Shown: positions 53,803-62,929 of the stretch, piece by piece | Layout of the letters: each line of letters opens with the position of its first letter | Numbering within the stretch: position 1 is the first letter of the stretch | Assembly: GCF_014905095.1 (NCBI RefSeq) | Contig: NZ_CP041165.1 | Location: 620,001 to 684,000, forward strand | DNA: 64,000 nucleotides | Direction of reading: 5' to 3' | DNA from: Sulfurimonas marina | GTDB lineage: Bacteria > Campylobacterota > Campylobacteria > Campylobacterales > Sulfurimonadaceae | Notes under the pieces: model-generated | Told to the model about the DNA's origin: nothing | What the model saw: the letters and a program-made list of their open reading frames with translations, nothing else | Database searches by the model: none | Made by a program: the position numbers and the translations under genes

Positions 53803-54309
53803 ATGAATCATGAAGATTTAGCTGATTTAAGAGCAGAATTTGACAAGTTTGTACAAGAGAAGTGTTCACTTGAACCTGAACAAAATGGTGCTCAAAATCC
53901 CGATATCGGAGATAAAGAGGATGAAGAACCTGTTCCACAGTTTGTTGATGCATTAACTGAAAAACTGTTAGCACCTGTAATTAGCGGTGTATATCTTTCA
54001 CGTTTAGATATCAAAAGAGTTGCAGAAGGGATTGATGAATCTCTTCCAATCAAAGAGCGTTTAAAAATGGTAAGAGCTCTTTTTAGACATACTACGTCAA
54101 AAGATTATTTAAGACAAGCGTTTGATGAGATCAATAAACATATCAACGGACGTATTTTAATCTATAATCAACTTGCAGAAGCGTTCCCTGCATCAAAAAC
54201 TGTATTTGAAGAGAATGTTGTAAAAGCTGAAAAAACAAAAAAGATGTTTGAGCAAATTATAGAAGATTTTGAAGAGATCGAACCGACTGACGATCCAATG
54301 TTTATATAA
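53803..54309 (+). CDS. Acidic protein of unknown function at the end of the TorD operon
   Basis: A 168-residue acidic helical protein (LADLRAEFDKFVQEK, an acidic linker DIGDKEDEEPVPQ, then LTEKLLAPVISGVYLSRLDIKRVAEGIDESLPIKERLKMVRALF). No signal peptide, no cysteine motif beyond one Cys, and no family recognised. AAAGGAAAAA just upstream is its ribosome-binding site, and it lies ten bases after the shikimate-dehydrogenase-like gene, so it shares that operon and probably its function. Confidence 0.7.
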   Translation: MNHEDLADLRAEFDKFVQEKCSLEPEQNGAQNPDIGDKEDEEPVPQFVDALTEKLLAPVISGVYLSRLDIKRVAEGIDESLPIKERLKMVRALFRHTTSKDYLRQAFDEINKHINGRILIYNQLAEAFPASKTVFEENVVKAEKTKKMFEQIIEDFEEIEPTDDPMFI

Positions 54310-54340
54310 GTAACAACTCTAGAAAAGAGTTGCTACTTGT
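54306..54340. terminator. Long hairpin covering the stops of two convergent genes
   Basis: A 15-bp stem with one A/C mismatch and one G-T pair (arms 54306-54320 and 54326-54340, loop AGAAA) contains the stop of the plus-strand gene (54307-54309) and the pgpA stop (54319-54321, minus). It is a probable bidirectional terminator. Confidence 0.65.
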
Positions 54341-54825
54341 AGCCATCCCTGCCAAAGCAGAGCAGAAGTGATTCCTGCTGCGAATCCTGCGATAATATCA
54401 TCACCCATAACTCCAATACCGCCTTTTGCTTCTCTATCGATTTTACCTATAATTGAAGGCTTTGTAATATCGAAATATCTAAAGAGTACGAATGAAAGTA
54501 GTGACTGGATTAGAAAACCGTTTTCAAGGTTTATAACTTCCGGCATAGCTACACTCATAGCCGGTGCTACTGAGAGTGCAAACCACATCCCTGCAAGTTC
54601 ATCGATTACAATCTTTTGATTGTCATGTATACCCGATTTTTCCTCATAACTGTTAATCGCTTTAATTGCTATTACTGAGATTAAAAGAGTAGCTAAAAAG
54701 AGTGTACTTGCTCCAAAATAGATAAGTATGAGCATACCTAACGGGAGTGATACCAGTGTACCGACAGTCCCGGGTGCTTTAGGAGAGAGTCCACTGTAAC
54801 CTAAGGTTAAAAAAAACCAATTCAT
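54319..54825 (-). CDS. pgpA: Phosphatidylglycerophosphatase A
   Basis: A 168-residue membrane enzyme that dephosphorylates phosphatidylglycerol phosphate. Family motifs are SGLSPKAPGTVGTLVSLPLG, QKIVIDELAGMWFAL and DREAKGGIGVMGDDIIAGFAAG. It is the last gene of the conserved ispDF - regulator - sat - pgpA run, also known in Campylobacter jejuni (Cj1607-Cj1610). Confidence 0.92.
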   Translation of the reverse strand: MNWFFLTLGYSGLSPKAPGTVGTLVSLPLGMLILIYFGASTLFLATLLISVIAIKAINSYEEKSGIHDNQKIVIDELAGMWFALSVAPAMSVAMPEVINLENGFLIQSLLSFVLFRYFDITKPSIIGKIDREAKGGIGVMGDDIIAGFAAGITSALLWQGWLQVATLF

Positions 54826-54833
54826 TAAATTCC

Positions 54834-56024
54834 TTATGTAAGTGAAGTTGTTTGATAAAGTTTCATCAGTTCAAGATAAAAATCTTTTTCCGTATGCTCT
54901 TCAAGAAGCCCTGTTACAGGGAATGTATCGTAGTAGAGTTTTTCAAGATTTTTAAATCGGTTGACAAACAGTTTCGATAATATAAACGAAGAGATCTCTT
55001 TTCTTATAAGTACCGCAGGCGGTAAAAGTCCATACTCAAGTATCTCTAAAATCGAATCTGCATGGTAAGAGATCTGGTGATGCTGTCCGTGAGGACATGT
55101 GTTTTTACTTACAAGTGTTCTACATTGATCGCAGTAAACATATTCACTTGCAACAGTAATATCTATATCGATTCCCATTACTCTGTCTACAATAGATTTA
55201 TTTGAATTACAATCATAAAACATTCCAAGTCCGGCATGGTTACGCCCGATTGTTAGTCTATTACATCCATAATTTTTTGCAACAATAGCATCAATGATGA
55301 TCTCATTATAGCCTGCAAAAATATAACTGTTTTCTAAAGGTACGATGATAACCTTACTTTTTGGAAGATAGTTGTTTATAAAGTACTCAAGTGCCTCTTT
55401 TCTAATATCAAAACTAAGGTTTGCATTATCGTAAGGCTTCAGTAAGAATATAACCAAAAGATCTGTATTCTCTAATGTTTGACGAATCAGTTTCTCATGT
55501 GCACGGTGAAGTGGGTTAGCTCCCATAACCAGTGAAGTTACATGTTTTGCACCGAGTAACTCTTTTGCTTTTTCAATACTCTCTTTAGATTCATTCGGTT
55601 TTTTGTTAATGATTTCATACTCACCGCATAAAGCAAAATTTCCAAGTCTTTTAAATGTAGTCATAACACCAGGATGTGAAGGATCATCTGTACCATAGAT
55701 TTGTTTAACACGCTCTTTTGGATCGATCGCAAAGAACTCTTCAACTATTAATGTTGCATACTCTTCACCGTCACAAAGTATTAGGACCTCTTCACCTTTT
55801 TTTAGTGACTTGATCACCTCTTCATTTTTTTTCCCTGATGGAGCTAAAATAAATGGGAAAGGGAAAGTTTTACCATCAATAAGTCCTGTACGCAGAACCT
55901 CTTTAGATTCAGCTTCATTCATTAGTTTTGTAACCGGTAGTAATAAACCGTCTTTTACCAACTCTAATGCTGAAGCAGCCTCTTTATCAATATATAGGGT
56001 TTTATTTTTTCTTGATGATGTCAT
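54834..56024 (-). CDS. sat: ATP sulfurylase (sulfate adenylyltransferase)
   Basis: A 396-residue protein of the homo-oligomeric ATP sulfurylase family. The nucleotide-binding HxxH is in GANPLHRAHEKLI, the second motif in IGRNHAGLGMFYD, and FFAIDPKERVKQIYGTDDPSHPGV is typical of the N-terminal half. A CDQCRTLVSKNTCPHG segment could bind a metal. It could run forwards (sulfate activation) or backwards (APS to sulfate and ATP in sulfur oxidation). Its start overlaps the 3' end of the regulator gene by 23 bases. Confidence 0.87.
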   Translation of the reverse strand: MTSSRKNKTLYIDKEAASALELVKDGLLLPVTKLMNEAESKEVLRTGLIDGKTFPFPFILAPSGKKNEEVIKSLKKGEEVLILCDGEEYATLIVEEFFAIDPKERVKQIYGTDDPSHPGVMTTFKRLGNFALCGEYEIINKKPNESKESIEKAKELLGAKHVTSLVMGANPLHRAHEKLIRQTLENTDLLVIFLLKPYDNANLSFDIRKEALEYFINNYLPKSKVIIVPLENSYIFAGYNEIIIDAIVAKNYGCNRLTIGRNHAGLGMFYDCNSNKSIVDRVMGIDIDITVASEYVYCDQCRTLVSKNTCPHGQHHQISYHADSILEILEYGLLPPAVLIRKEISSFILSKLFVNRFKNLEKLYYDTFPVTGLLEEHTEKDFYLELMKLYQTTSLT

Positions 56025-56889
56025 ATTTCTTACGTTTCTCCCATAAGCTTTTACGACTGATGCCTAGTTTTTTAGAAAGTTCAGTGTCAGGGTACTTATC
56101 TTGATAATTTAATACTATATATTTTACATAGTCTTCAATTGGGAGTATCTCATTCTTATCAAATACGTTACTCTCACTTTTTATCTCAATAATTCTGTGC
56201 TCAACTTCATCGATCTTATCTGTTGAAGATATGATCGCTTTTTTATCCGCTATCAGTTCACAAAAGTTTTTCTTATCAGTTTTCTTCAAAGCCTGATAAT
56301 CTATAAGATAAATTATACTGTTTTGTGGGAGGTTTTCGATCTCTGTTAACGCTTTTGGATCACTAAGTGTTACAAAATGTATAGGTAGGTTCTGTTGTTT
56401 AGCATATTCAAATGCAAAAGCATCTGCATATTTTTGAAAATTTGAAGAGATAAAGAGCGGAAGTTCCACATTTTCCAAAGAGATTTCATTTTTAGCATTT
56501 GCAAATGTATAGTCAAGATATTTTTCATATGCTAAATTACGCTTTTTCAATCTTTCATAATCTTGATAATGGTCTATCTTTCTTACAAGCTCTTCGATCA
56601 TAAAAGGTTTTAAAATATAATCTTTTGCTCCTGCACTTAACGGTTTAGAAACTGTATCGTTACTAATGTATGAAACCATTAAAATAACGATAGAGTTTTT
56701 AAATGTTTCAATAACAGGGTTAAAATCTTGACCATTGATATTGGTAGATAAAAGGACTACATCGTAATTATTGCCACGAATCGCATCTTTTGTTGATGTA
56801 CACATTTCACATACATGTCCAAGTTCACCTAGCTTTGTCGCTATACTTTGTGCTAAATATACTTCATTCTCTATAATTAATATCTTCAC
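56002..56889 (-). CDS. cemR: Atypical orphan response regulator, HP1021/Cj1608 (CemR) type
   Basis: A 295-residue regulator with an N-terminal receiver (about 1-105), a middle domain and a C-terminal Fis-like helix-turn-helix (DTELSKKLGISRKSLWEKRKKYDI). The receiver lacks its phospho-accepting Asp: the strand reads DVVLLSTNING with S48 at that place, and the acidic pocket reads IIENE instead of VVDDD; Lys94 is kept. This matches the orphan regulators HP1021 of Helicobacter and Cj1608/CemR of Campylobacter, which work without phosphorylation and control energy metabolism, redox response and oriC. C27 and C30 in the receiver are candidate redox residues. The ispDF neighbour agrees with those species. 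Confidence 0.88.
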   Translation of the reverse strand: MKILIIENEVYLAQSIATKLGELGHVCEMCTSTKDAIRGNNYDVVLLSTNINGQDFNPVIETFKNSIVILMVSYISNDTVSKPLSAGAKDYILKPFMIEELVRKIDHYQDYERLKKRNLAYEKYLDYTFANAKNEISLENVELPLFISSNFQKYADAFAFEYAKQQNLPIHFVTLSDPKALTEIENLPQNSIIYLIDYQALKKTDKKNFCELIADKKAIISSTDKIDEVEHRIIEIKSESNVFDKNEILPIEDYVKYIVLNYQDKYPDTELSKKLGISRKSLWEKRKKYDIIKKK

Positions 56890-56890
56890 T

Positions 56891-58009
56891 TTATATCTTC
56901 CAATTAAAATATTTTAAATTTGCATTTGACCAAACGCCAACACCTTCAGCTCTTCCTATAAATCCAAGCTTTTCAGTCGTTGTCGCTTTTACATTGATCT
57001 TAGACTTTTCAATTTTCATAACAGATGCAAGAGTTTCTCTCATCTTATCTTTATATGAACCTATACGTGGCTTTTGTGCCGCAATAGTGAGATCAACATT
57101 GACTATTACATAGCCAAAATTATTTATTTTTGTCACAACTCTTCTGAGTAACTCTTTAGAGTCTATCCCTTTATATTGATCATCATTATCTGGAAACATC
57201 ATTCCGATATCTCCCATTCCGGCAGCACCTAGCAGGGCATCTATAAGGGAATGTATCGCTACATCTCCATCACTATGTGCTTTGAATCCAAAATCGGAAT
57301 CGATTTTTACTCCGCCTAGCCACATTTCACCTTTATCATCAAAAGCATGAACATCAAACCCATTTCCAGTTAAAATATCATTTGATGGTGCTTCTAAACA
57401 CGGTATTTTGTTCAAGTCCTCAATATAAGTGATCTTATGTGTTTGTTCATCACCTAAAATGAGTTTTCTTGAACCTCCGTGTGCAACGATAGCACTACTT
57501 TCATCAGTAAACTCCTCTTCTGTTTCAAGAGCACTTCGTAAAACTTCTGTTTTTGAGAGTTGCGGTGTTTGTAAGCGTTTAACTTTATCTCTATCTATAG
57601 TAGCATTATCATATACTATAGTATCTGTCGCTTTAAGATAGGGAACAATACAATCTGCGTCAGTATGATTCTTAATAATGTTGTTTAAAAGTTCTTCACT
57701 TACACATGCTCTAGCAATATCACTTACTAAAACATATTCACTATCAACATGAGATAACGCATTCTTTAGTGATTGTTGTCTTGTTGTACCACCTACTACA
57801 AAATGGTATGAAGCATAATTTTTCATAAATGTAATATCTTCATCTGAAGCAACGATAATTATCTTTGAAAAATTTTGTGTTTTTTCAAAATTTTGTGCAA
57901 CATAGTACCATAACGGTTTATCTTCAATACGCAGCCATTGCTTTTTAACTTCCATCTCAAATCTGGTCGAGTTTCCAGCAGCAAGTAATACAAGTGTCAA
58001 GTTAGACAA
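56891..58009 (-). CDS. ispDF: Bifunctional IspD-IspF enzyme of the MEP isoprenoid pathway
   Basis: A 372-residue fusion. The IspD half (1 to about 210) has LVLLAAGNSTRFEMEVKKQWLRIEDKPLW for CTP binding and VLVSDIARACVSEELL. The IspF half has GNGFDVHAFDDKGEMWLGGVKI (metal ligands D and H), HSDGDVAIHSLIDALLGAAGMGDIG and TTTEKLGFIGRAEGVGV. It carries out two non-consecutive steps of isoprenoid precursor synthesis, a fusion usual in Campylobacterota. Only one base separates it from the regulator gene. Confidence 0.94.
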   Translation of the reverse strand: MSNLTLVLLAAGNSTRFEMEVKKQWLRIEDKPLWYYVAQNFEKTQNFSKIIIVASDEDITFMKNYASYHFVVGGTTRQQSLKNALSHVDSEYVLVSDIARACVSEELLNNIIKNHTDADCIVPYLKATDTIVYDNATIDRDKVKRLQTPQLSKTEVLRSALETEEEFTDESSAIVAHGGSRKLILGDEQTHKITYIEDLNKIPCLEAPSNDILTGNGFDVHAFDDKGEMWLGGVKIDSDFGFKAHSDGDVAIHSLIDALLGAAGMGDIGMMFPDNDDQYKGIDSKELLRRVVTKINNFGYVIVNVDLTIAAQKPRIGSYKDKMRETLASVMKIEKSKINVKATTTEKLGFIGRAEGVGVWSNANLKYFNWKI

Positions 58010-58152
58010 AAAGTCTCCTGATGTTTAAAAGTGTTACGAAATTATACAGATCAAAAACTTTTTAAATCTTAAAGTAGAAGATTATTCGATGGTTTTTACA
58101 TTTTTTTTTAGGTTAAATTAACTTTATTTGACTATATTTCCACTATATATAA

Positions 58153-59547
<1,395 letters not shown>

Positions 59548-59561
59548 GTAACTAAAATATC

Positions 59562-59703
59562 TGCCACAAACGTGGCACAAAGGCACAAAGTGCCGAGGGC
59601 TCTCCGCCGAGGAGAACTCAGCGTTAGCGTAGGCAAAGGAATTACTTCCTTTGGCGTATAAAAGGGAATAAAAAGGTTCCCTTAAATTTAATGAAATTAA
59701 ATT
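59562..59703 (+). repeat. Chain of six different small hairpins between thiC and mrp
   Basis: Within 142 bases six perfect stems follow each other: TGCCAC/GTGGCA (59562-59577), GGCAC/GTGCC (59582-59594), TCTCC/GGAGA (59601-59615), CAAAGGAA/TTCCTTTG (59634-59653), AAGGGAA/TTCCCTT (59662-59683) and AATTTAAT/ATTAAATT (59685-59703). Loops are 3-8 bases. The sequences are unrelated apart from a direct repeat GCCGAGG (59592-59598, 59606-59612) and AGCGT-T-AGCGT (59620-59630). G+C falls from the first to the last stem. The last stem ends just before the mrp ribosome-binding site (AAAGGAA, 59704-59710). Confidence 0.75.
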
Positions 59704-59716
59704 AAAGGAAAATAGA

Positions 59717-60892
59717 ATGACTGAAGAAATTGTAAAATCAGCACTTTCAAAAGTTATGTATCCGGGTTTTACTAAGGATATCGTGACTTTTGGTTTTGTA
59801 AAAGATATTGTAATTAACGGAAGTGATGTTAGCTTTACTGTTGATATCACTTCATCAGCTCCTGAAGTAGCACAACAAATTACTGATGAAGCTACTACAG
59901 AGCTAAAAAGAGCAGGTGCAGCAAATGTAAATGTAAACATTAAAGCGCCTGTAATGCCAAGAGAGTCTTCATCTCGTGGTAAAAACATCGCTCCACAAGT
60001 GAAAAACTTCCTAATGGTAAGTTCTGGTAAAGGTGGTGTGGGTAAATCTACTTCATCTGTAAACATTGCTGTATCATTAGCAAAAATGGGTAAAAAAGTT
60101 GGCCTTTTAGATGCAGATATCTATGGTCCAAACGTTCCTCGTATGCTTGGTGTATCTGATGTGAAACCTGAAGTAAACGGGAATAAAGTTCTTCCAATTA
60201 AAGCTTATGGTATCGAGATGATGTCTATGGGTTCACTTATGGAAGAGGGACAGTCTTTAATCTGGCGTGGTGCTATGATTATGAAGGCTATCGAGCAATT
60301 CTTACGTGACATTTTATGGTCAGAACTGGATGTATTAGTTATCGATATGCCACCGGGAACAGGTGATGCACAGCTTACTTTAGCGCAAAGTGTACCTGTA
60401 ACAGCCGGTTTAACTGTAACAACTCCACAGACTGTATCATTAGATGACTCTCGTCGTTCACTTGATATGTTCAAAAAACTTAACATTCCAATAGCGGGAA
60501 TCGTTGAGAATATGAGTGGATTCATTGCACCTGATACTGGTGTTGAGTACGATATTTTCGGTAAAGGGACTTCTGAGCCAATGGCAAAAGAGTTCGATAC
60601 TGAAGTAATTACTGAAGTACCAATCGAGCCAGCTATTAGAACTGGTGGTGATGAAGGGAAACCTGTAAGTTTTGTAGCACCTGAGAGTGAAAGTGCAAAA
60701 CGTTATATGAAAGCTGCTGAGTCTATCTGGGCTTTCATTGAAGATATCAATGAAAAAGGCGGTGTAGATAACGCTGCTGTTCAACCAACTACACCTCCAG
60801 GTGTAAGTGCATGTTCAACTGGCGGAGCTTCACAAGCTGCACCACAACAATCAAGTGGCGGAAGCTGCGGAACAGGATGTGGTTGTCACTAA
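59717..60892 (+). CDS. mrp: Mrp/ApbC-family Fe-S cluster carrier ATPase
   Basis: A 391-residue protein: N-terminal MIP18/DUF59 domain (about 1-85; SKVMYPGFTKDIVTFGFVKDI), then a deviant Walker A P-loop (SSGKGGVGKSTSSVNIA at about 103), LLDADIYGPNVPRMLG and IDMPPGTGDAQLT. Members carry 4Fe-4S clusters to apoproteins. The C-terminal extension is Ser/Gly/Gln-rich and ends with a Cys cluster (GGSCGTGCGCH), which could bind metal. The stop codon lies in the tetraloop of a hairpin. Confidence 0.93.
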   Translation: MTEEIVKSALSKVMYPGFTKDIVTFGFVKDIVINGSDVSFTVDITSSAPEVAQQITDEATTELKRAGAANVNVNIKAPVMPRESSSRGKNIAPQVKNFLMVSSGKGGVGKSTSSVNIAVSLAKMGKKVGLLDADIYGPNVPRMLGVSDVKPEVNGNKVLPIKAYGIEMMSMGSLMEEGQSLIWRGAMIMKAIEQFLRDILWSELDVLVIDMPPGTGDAQLTLAQSVPVTAGLTVTTPQTVSLDDSRRSLDMFKKLNIPIAGIVENMSGFIAPDTGVEYDIFGKGTSEPMAKEFDTEVITEVPIEPAIRTGGDEGKPVSFVAPESESAKRYMKAAESIWAFIEDINEKGGVDNAAVQPTTPPGVSACSTGGASQAAPQQSSGGSCGTGCGCH

Positions 60893-60904
60893 GGTGACAG
60901 CTAC
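60879..60904 (+). terminator. Hairpin with the mrp stop codon in its loop
   Basis: GTGGTTGTCAC (60879-60889) pairs with GTGACAGCTAC (60894-60904), 11 bp with two G-T pairs, around the loop TAAG, whose TAA is the mrp stop. A T-rich run (CTTTTTTCTTCTTTT) begins about ten bases later. Confidence 0.6.
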
Positions 60905-61042
60905 ATGCTACTACTTTTTTCTTCTTTTATATATAAATCAAAATATTGAAATCACAACTTTTTAATTTTCTAAAACAATACTTCTGTAATACTTTGTATG
61001 GGTAGGAAGTTAGTAAATGACTTTTGTTTATGGGAGATGGTA

Positions 61043-61082
61043 AACTGTTTTAAAGCAGTTAGAGAAAGAGAGAGGAGAGAGA
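61043..61082. other. Small palindrome and homopurine tract between mrp and the cyclase gene
   Basis: AACTG (61043-61047) and CAGTT (61056-61060) form a near-palindrome, followed by 22 purines and no pyrimidine except at the end (61061-61081, AG repeats such as GAGAGAGG). It lies directly downstream of the minus-strand cyclase stop. The rest of 60905-61042 is AT-rich with no gene that I can see. Confidence 0.5.
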
Positions 61083-62924
61083 TTAAAAATCTTCCCCTTT
61101 AAACATATCTGCTTGGAACTCTACTATTTTATTTCTACCTGTATTTTTTGCTTCATAAAGGGCAGTATCTGCAAACTTGATTGTTTTCCATATACTGTCA
61201 GCATCACTAGGATATTTTGCAATACCGATACTAATTGTTTTTTTCATTGTTTCACCCATACCAACTTCAAAAGTAAGTGCAGCAAACGACTGGTGGATCT
61301 TTTGGGCAACATTTAAAGCACCTTCAGACGTTGCGTTGTGAAGTAGTATTAAAAACTCTTCCCCACCATAACGTATCGCTAAATCAGCTTCTCTAATACT
61401 TTTTTTGAGAACATTAGCAAGCTCTACAATAACTTTATCACCTAGATCATGTCCGTATGTGTCATTTACCATTTTAAAGAAGTCAACATCAAGCATTAGT
61501 ACCGTATATGTTTCATCTTTACGGTTTGCTTGAGAGATTACCTGATCGATAAACTCTTCTAAAAATCTTCTATTGTATAAACCTGTCATCCCATCTCTTA
61601 AAGAGGTATCACGTAGTTTAGCTGTAAGAATTCTACTTTCAATTACAGGTTTTGCAGCTTCAAAGTAGTTTTTAATACTTGGTGTCATTGCATTTATTTG
61701 ACTTACTTCACTCTCATTTTTTGCAGCAATGTTAAGTACAATACTGTACTCATCATTAATACTAAATGGGATACAAACATAAAAACCATCTTGTTTATGA
61801 CATGCTTGACAAAGATCTATATACTCTGTAGAAATTACATCTGATTGTGTTCTAAATGCACGACATAGGTTCGCATTATGATTTACATGATCACTACACA
61901 TCGCTTTATCAGTTGATGAATAGATCAGCTTTCTCTCGTGAGAAGATTGATTAACCTGATAAAATGCAAATTCATGAATATCAAATTTATACTCTAGAGC
62001 ATCAATAATTCTTTTATATACAGTTTCTTTATCAATATCCAACTCTATGGTCTTTTTAAACTTATATATATCAGAAAGCTCACCTATAATAGATTTTGCT
62101 TCCTGCAGAGGATCTTTTGAAGCTACACACCCTTGAGGGATAAATGTAGAAAGATTGTACTTGATATTTCCAAATGTTTCTTGCATTTTGCTAAATAGAG
62201 TATTGAGCTGCTCTGCAATATGTCTTGCATCCCCTTTTACATTTGTAAAAAACTTGTGTGTAAAGTCACCGCTGTAAGCTTTTGTAATACCCTCTTGCAT
62301 ACTTGAGAAAAGTTTCATATACGGAGATACGTAATGATTTAGTAAAAAGAGTACGATTACAATAAATCCAAGGTTAATAGCAAGAATTTTTAGGATAGTT
62401 ACCATACCTGCATTACGCATGTTTGTAATGTCAAATTCCATACTGATAGCACCCAGTGTCTCACCTCTTTGTACATTGTGACATTGTAAACAGTTTGGTT
62501 GAGATGTGGTTGCTACATATGGAACTGAAACTCTTAAGATAATAGAATCCGTTCCCTCTTGAATAGTTTGAACTATTTTACCGCTTTGTAAAACCTCTTT
62601 ATCTATATCGTCACGAAGTGTTTCACTCTGGAAGCCTGCACCATATTGTTTTGTTACTTGAGGTGAACGTACAATCCAGAGTGATTTTACTTCACTATGG
62701 TTATTGGAGATTTGGTCTAAGAAATATTGACGTTTATCCATCATATCGTTTACCATATGAGCAGTCAAACCGTCTTTAACAATAGCAGCTGTCATAGTGG
62801 CTTTTTCGGTAGCACCTTTAATACTGTATTCTCTGAAGTTCAGAGATACATTTACTATTGTAGCAATAGCTAATGCCAGCAACATGATTGTAACTATAAA
62901 TAATAACTTAAACTTTGTTCCCAT
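61083..62924 (-). CDS. Diguanylate cyclase with periplasmic haem-type sensor and second CxxCH in a GAF-like domain
   Basis: A 613-residue protein: membrane helix (about 7-25), a periplasmic DUF3365/Tll0287-like sensor (about 30-175) with CLQCH at 145-149, a second helix (about 178-197), HAMP, a GAF-like domain (about 290-425) with CQACH at 372-376 and other Cys (343, 354, 384), and a GGDEF domain with GGEEF at 520-524. The I-site RxxD (READ) five residues before GGEEF is intact. It should make c-di-GMP. A haem bound at CLQCH would allow redox or gas sensing. It lies five bases downstream of glmS on the same strand. Confidence 0.88.
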   Translation of the reverse strand: MGTKFKLLFIVTIMLLALAIATIVNVSLNFREYSIKGATEKATMTAAIVKDGLTAHMVNDMMDKRQYFLDQISNNHSEVKSLWIVRSPQVTKQYGAGFQSETLRDDIDKEVLQSGKIVQTIQEGTDSIILRVSVPYVATTSQPNCLQCHNVQRGETLGAISMEFDITNMRNAGMVTILKILAINLGFIVIVLFLLNHYVSPYMKLFSSMQEGITKAYSGDFTHKFFTNVKGDARHIAEQLNTLFSKMQETFGNIKYNLSTFIPQGCVASKDPLQEAKSIIGELSDIYKFKKTIELDIDKETVYKRIIDALEYKFDIHEFAFYQVNQSSHERKLIYSSTDKAMCSDHVNHNANLCRAFRTQSDVISTEYIDLCQACHKQDGFYVCIPFSINDEYSIVLNIAAKNESEVSQINAMTPSIKNYFEAAKPVIESRILTAKLRDTSLRDGMTGLYNRRFLEEFIDQVISQANRKDETYTVLMLDVDFFKMVNDTYGHDLGDKVIVELANVLKKSIREADLAIRYGGEEFLILLHNATSEGALNVAQKIHQSFAALTFEVGMGETMKKTISIGIAKYPSDADSIWKTIKFADTALYEAKNTGRNKIVEFQADMFKGEDF

Positions 62925-62929
62925 ACAAT

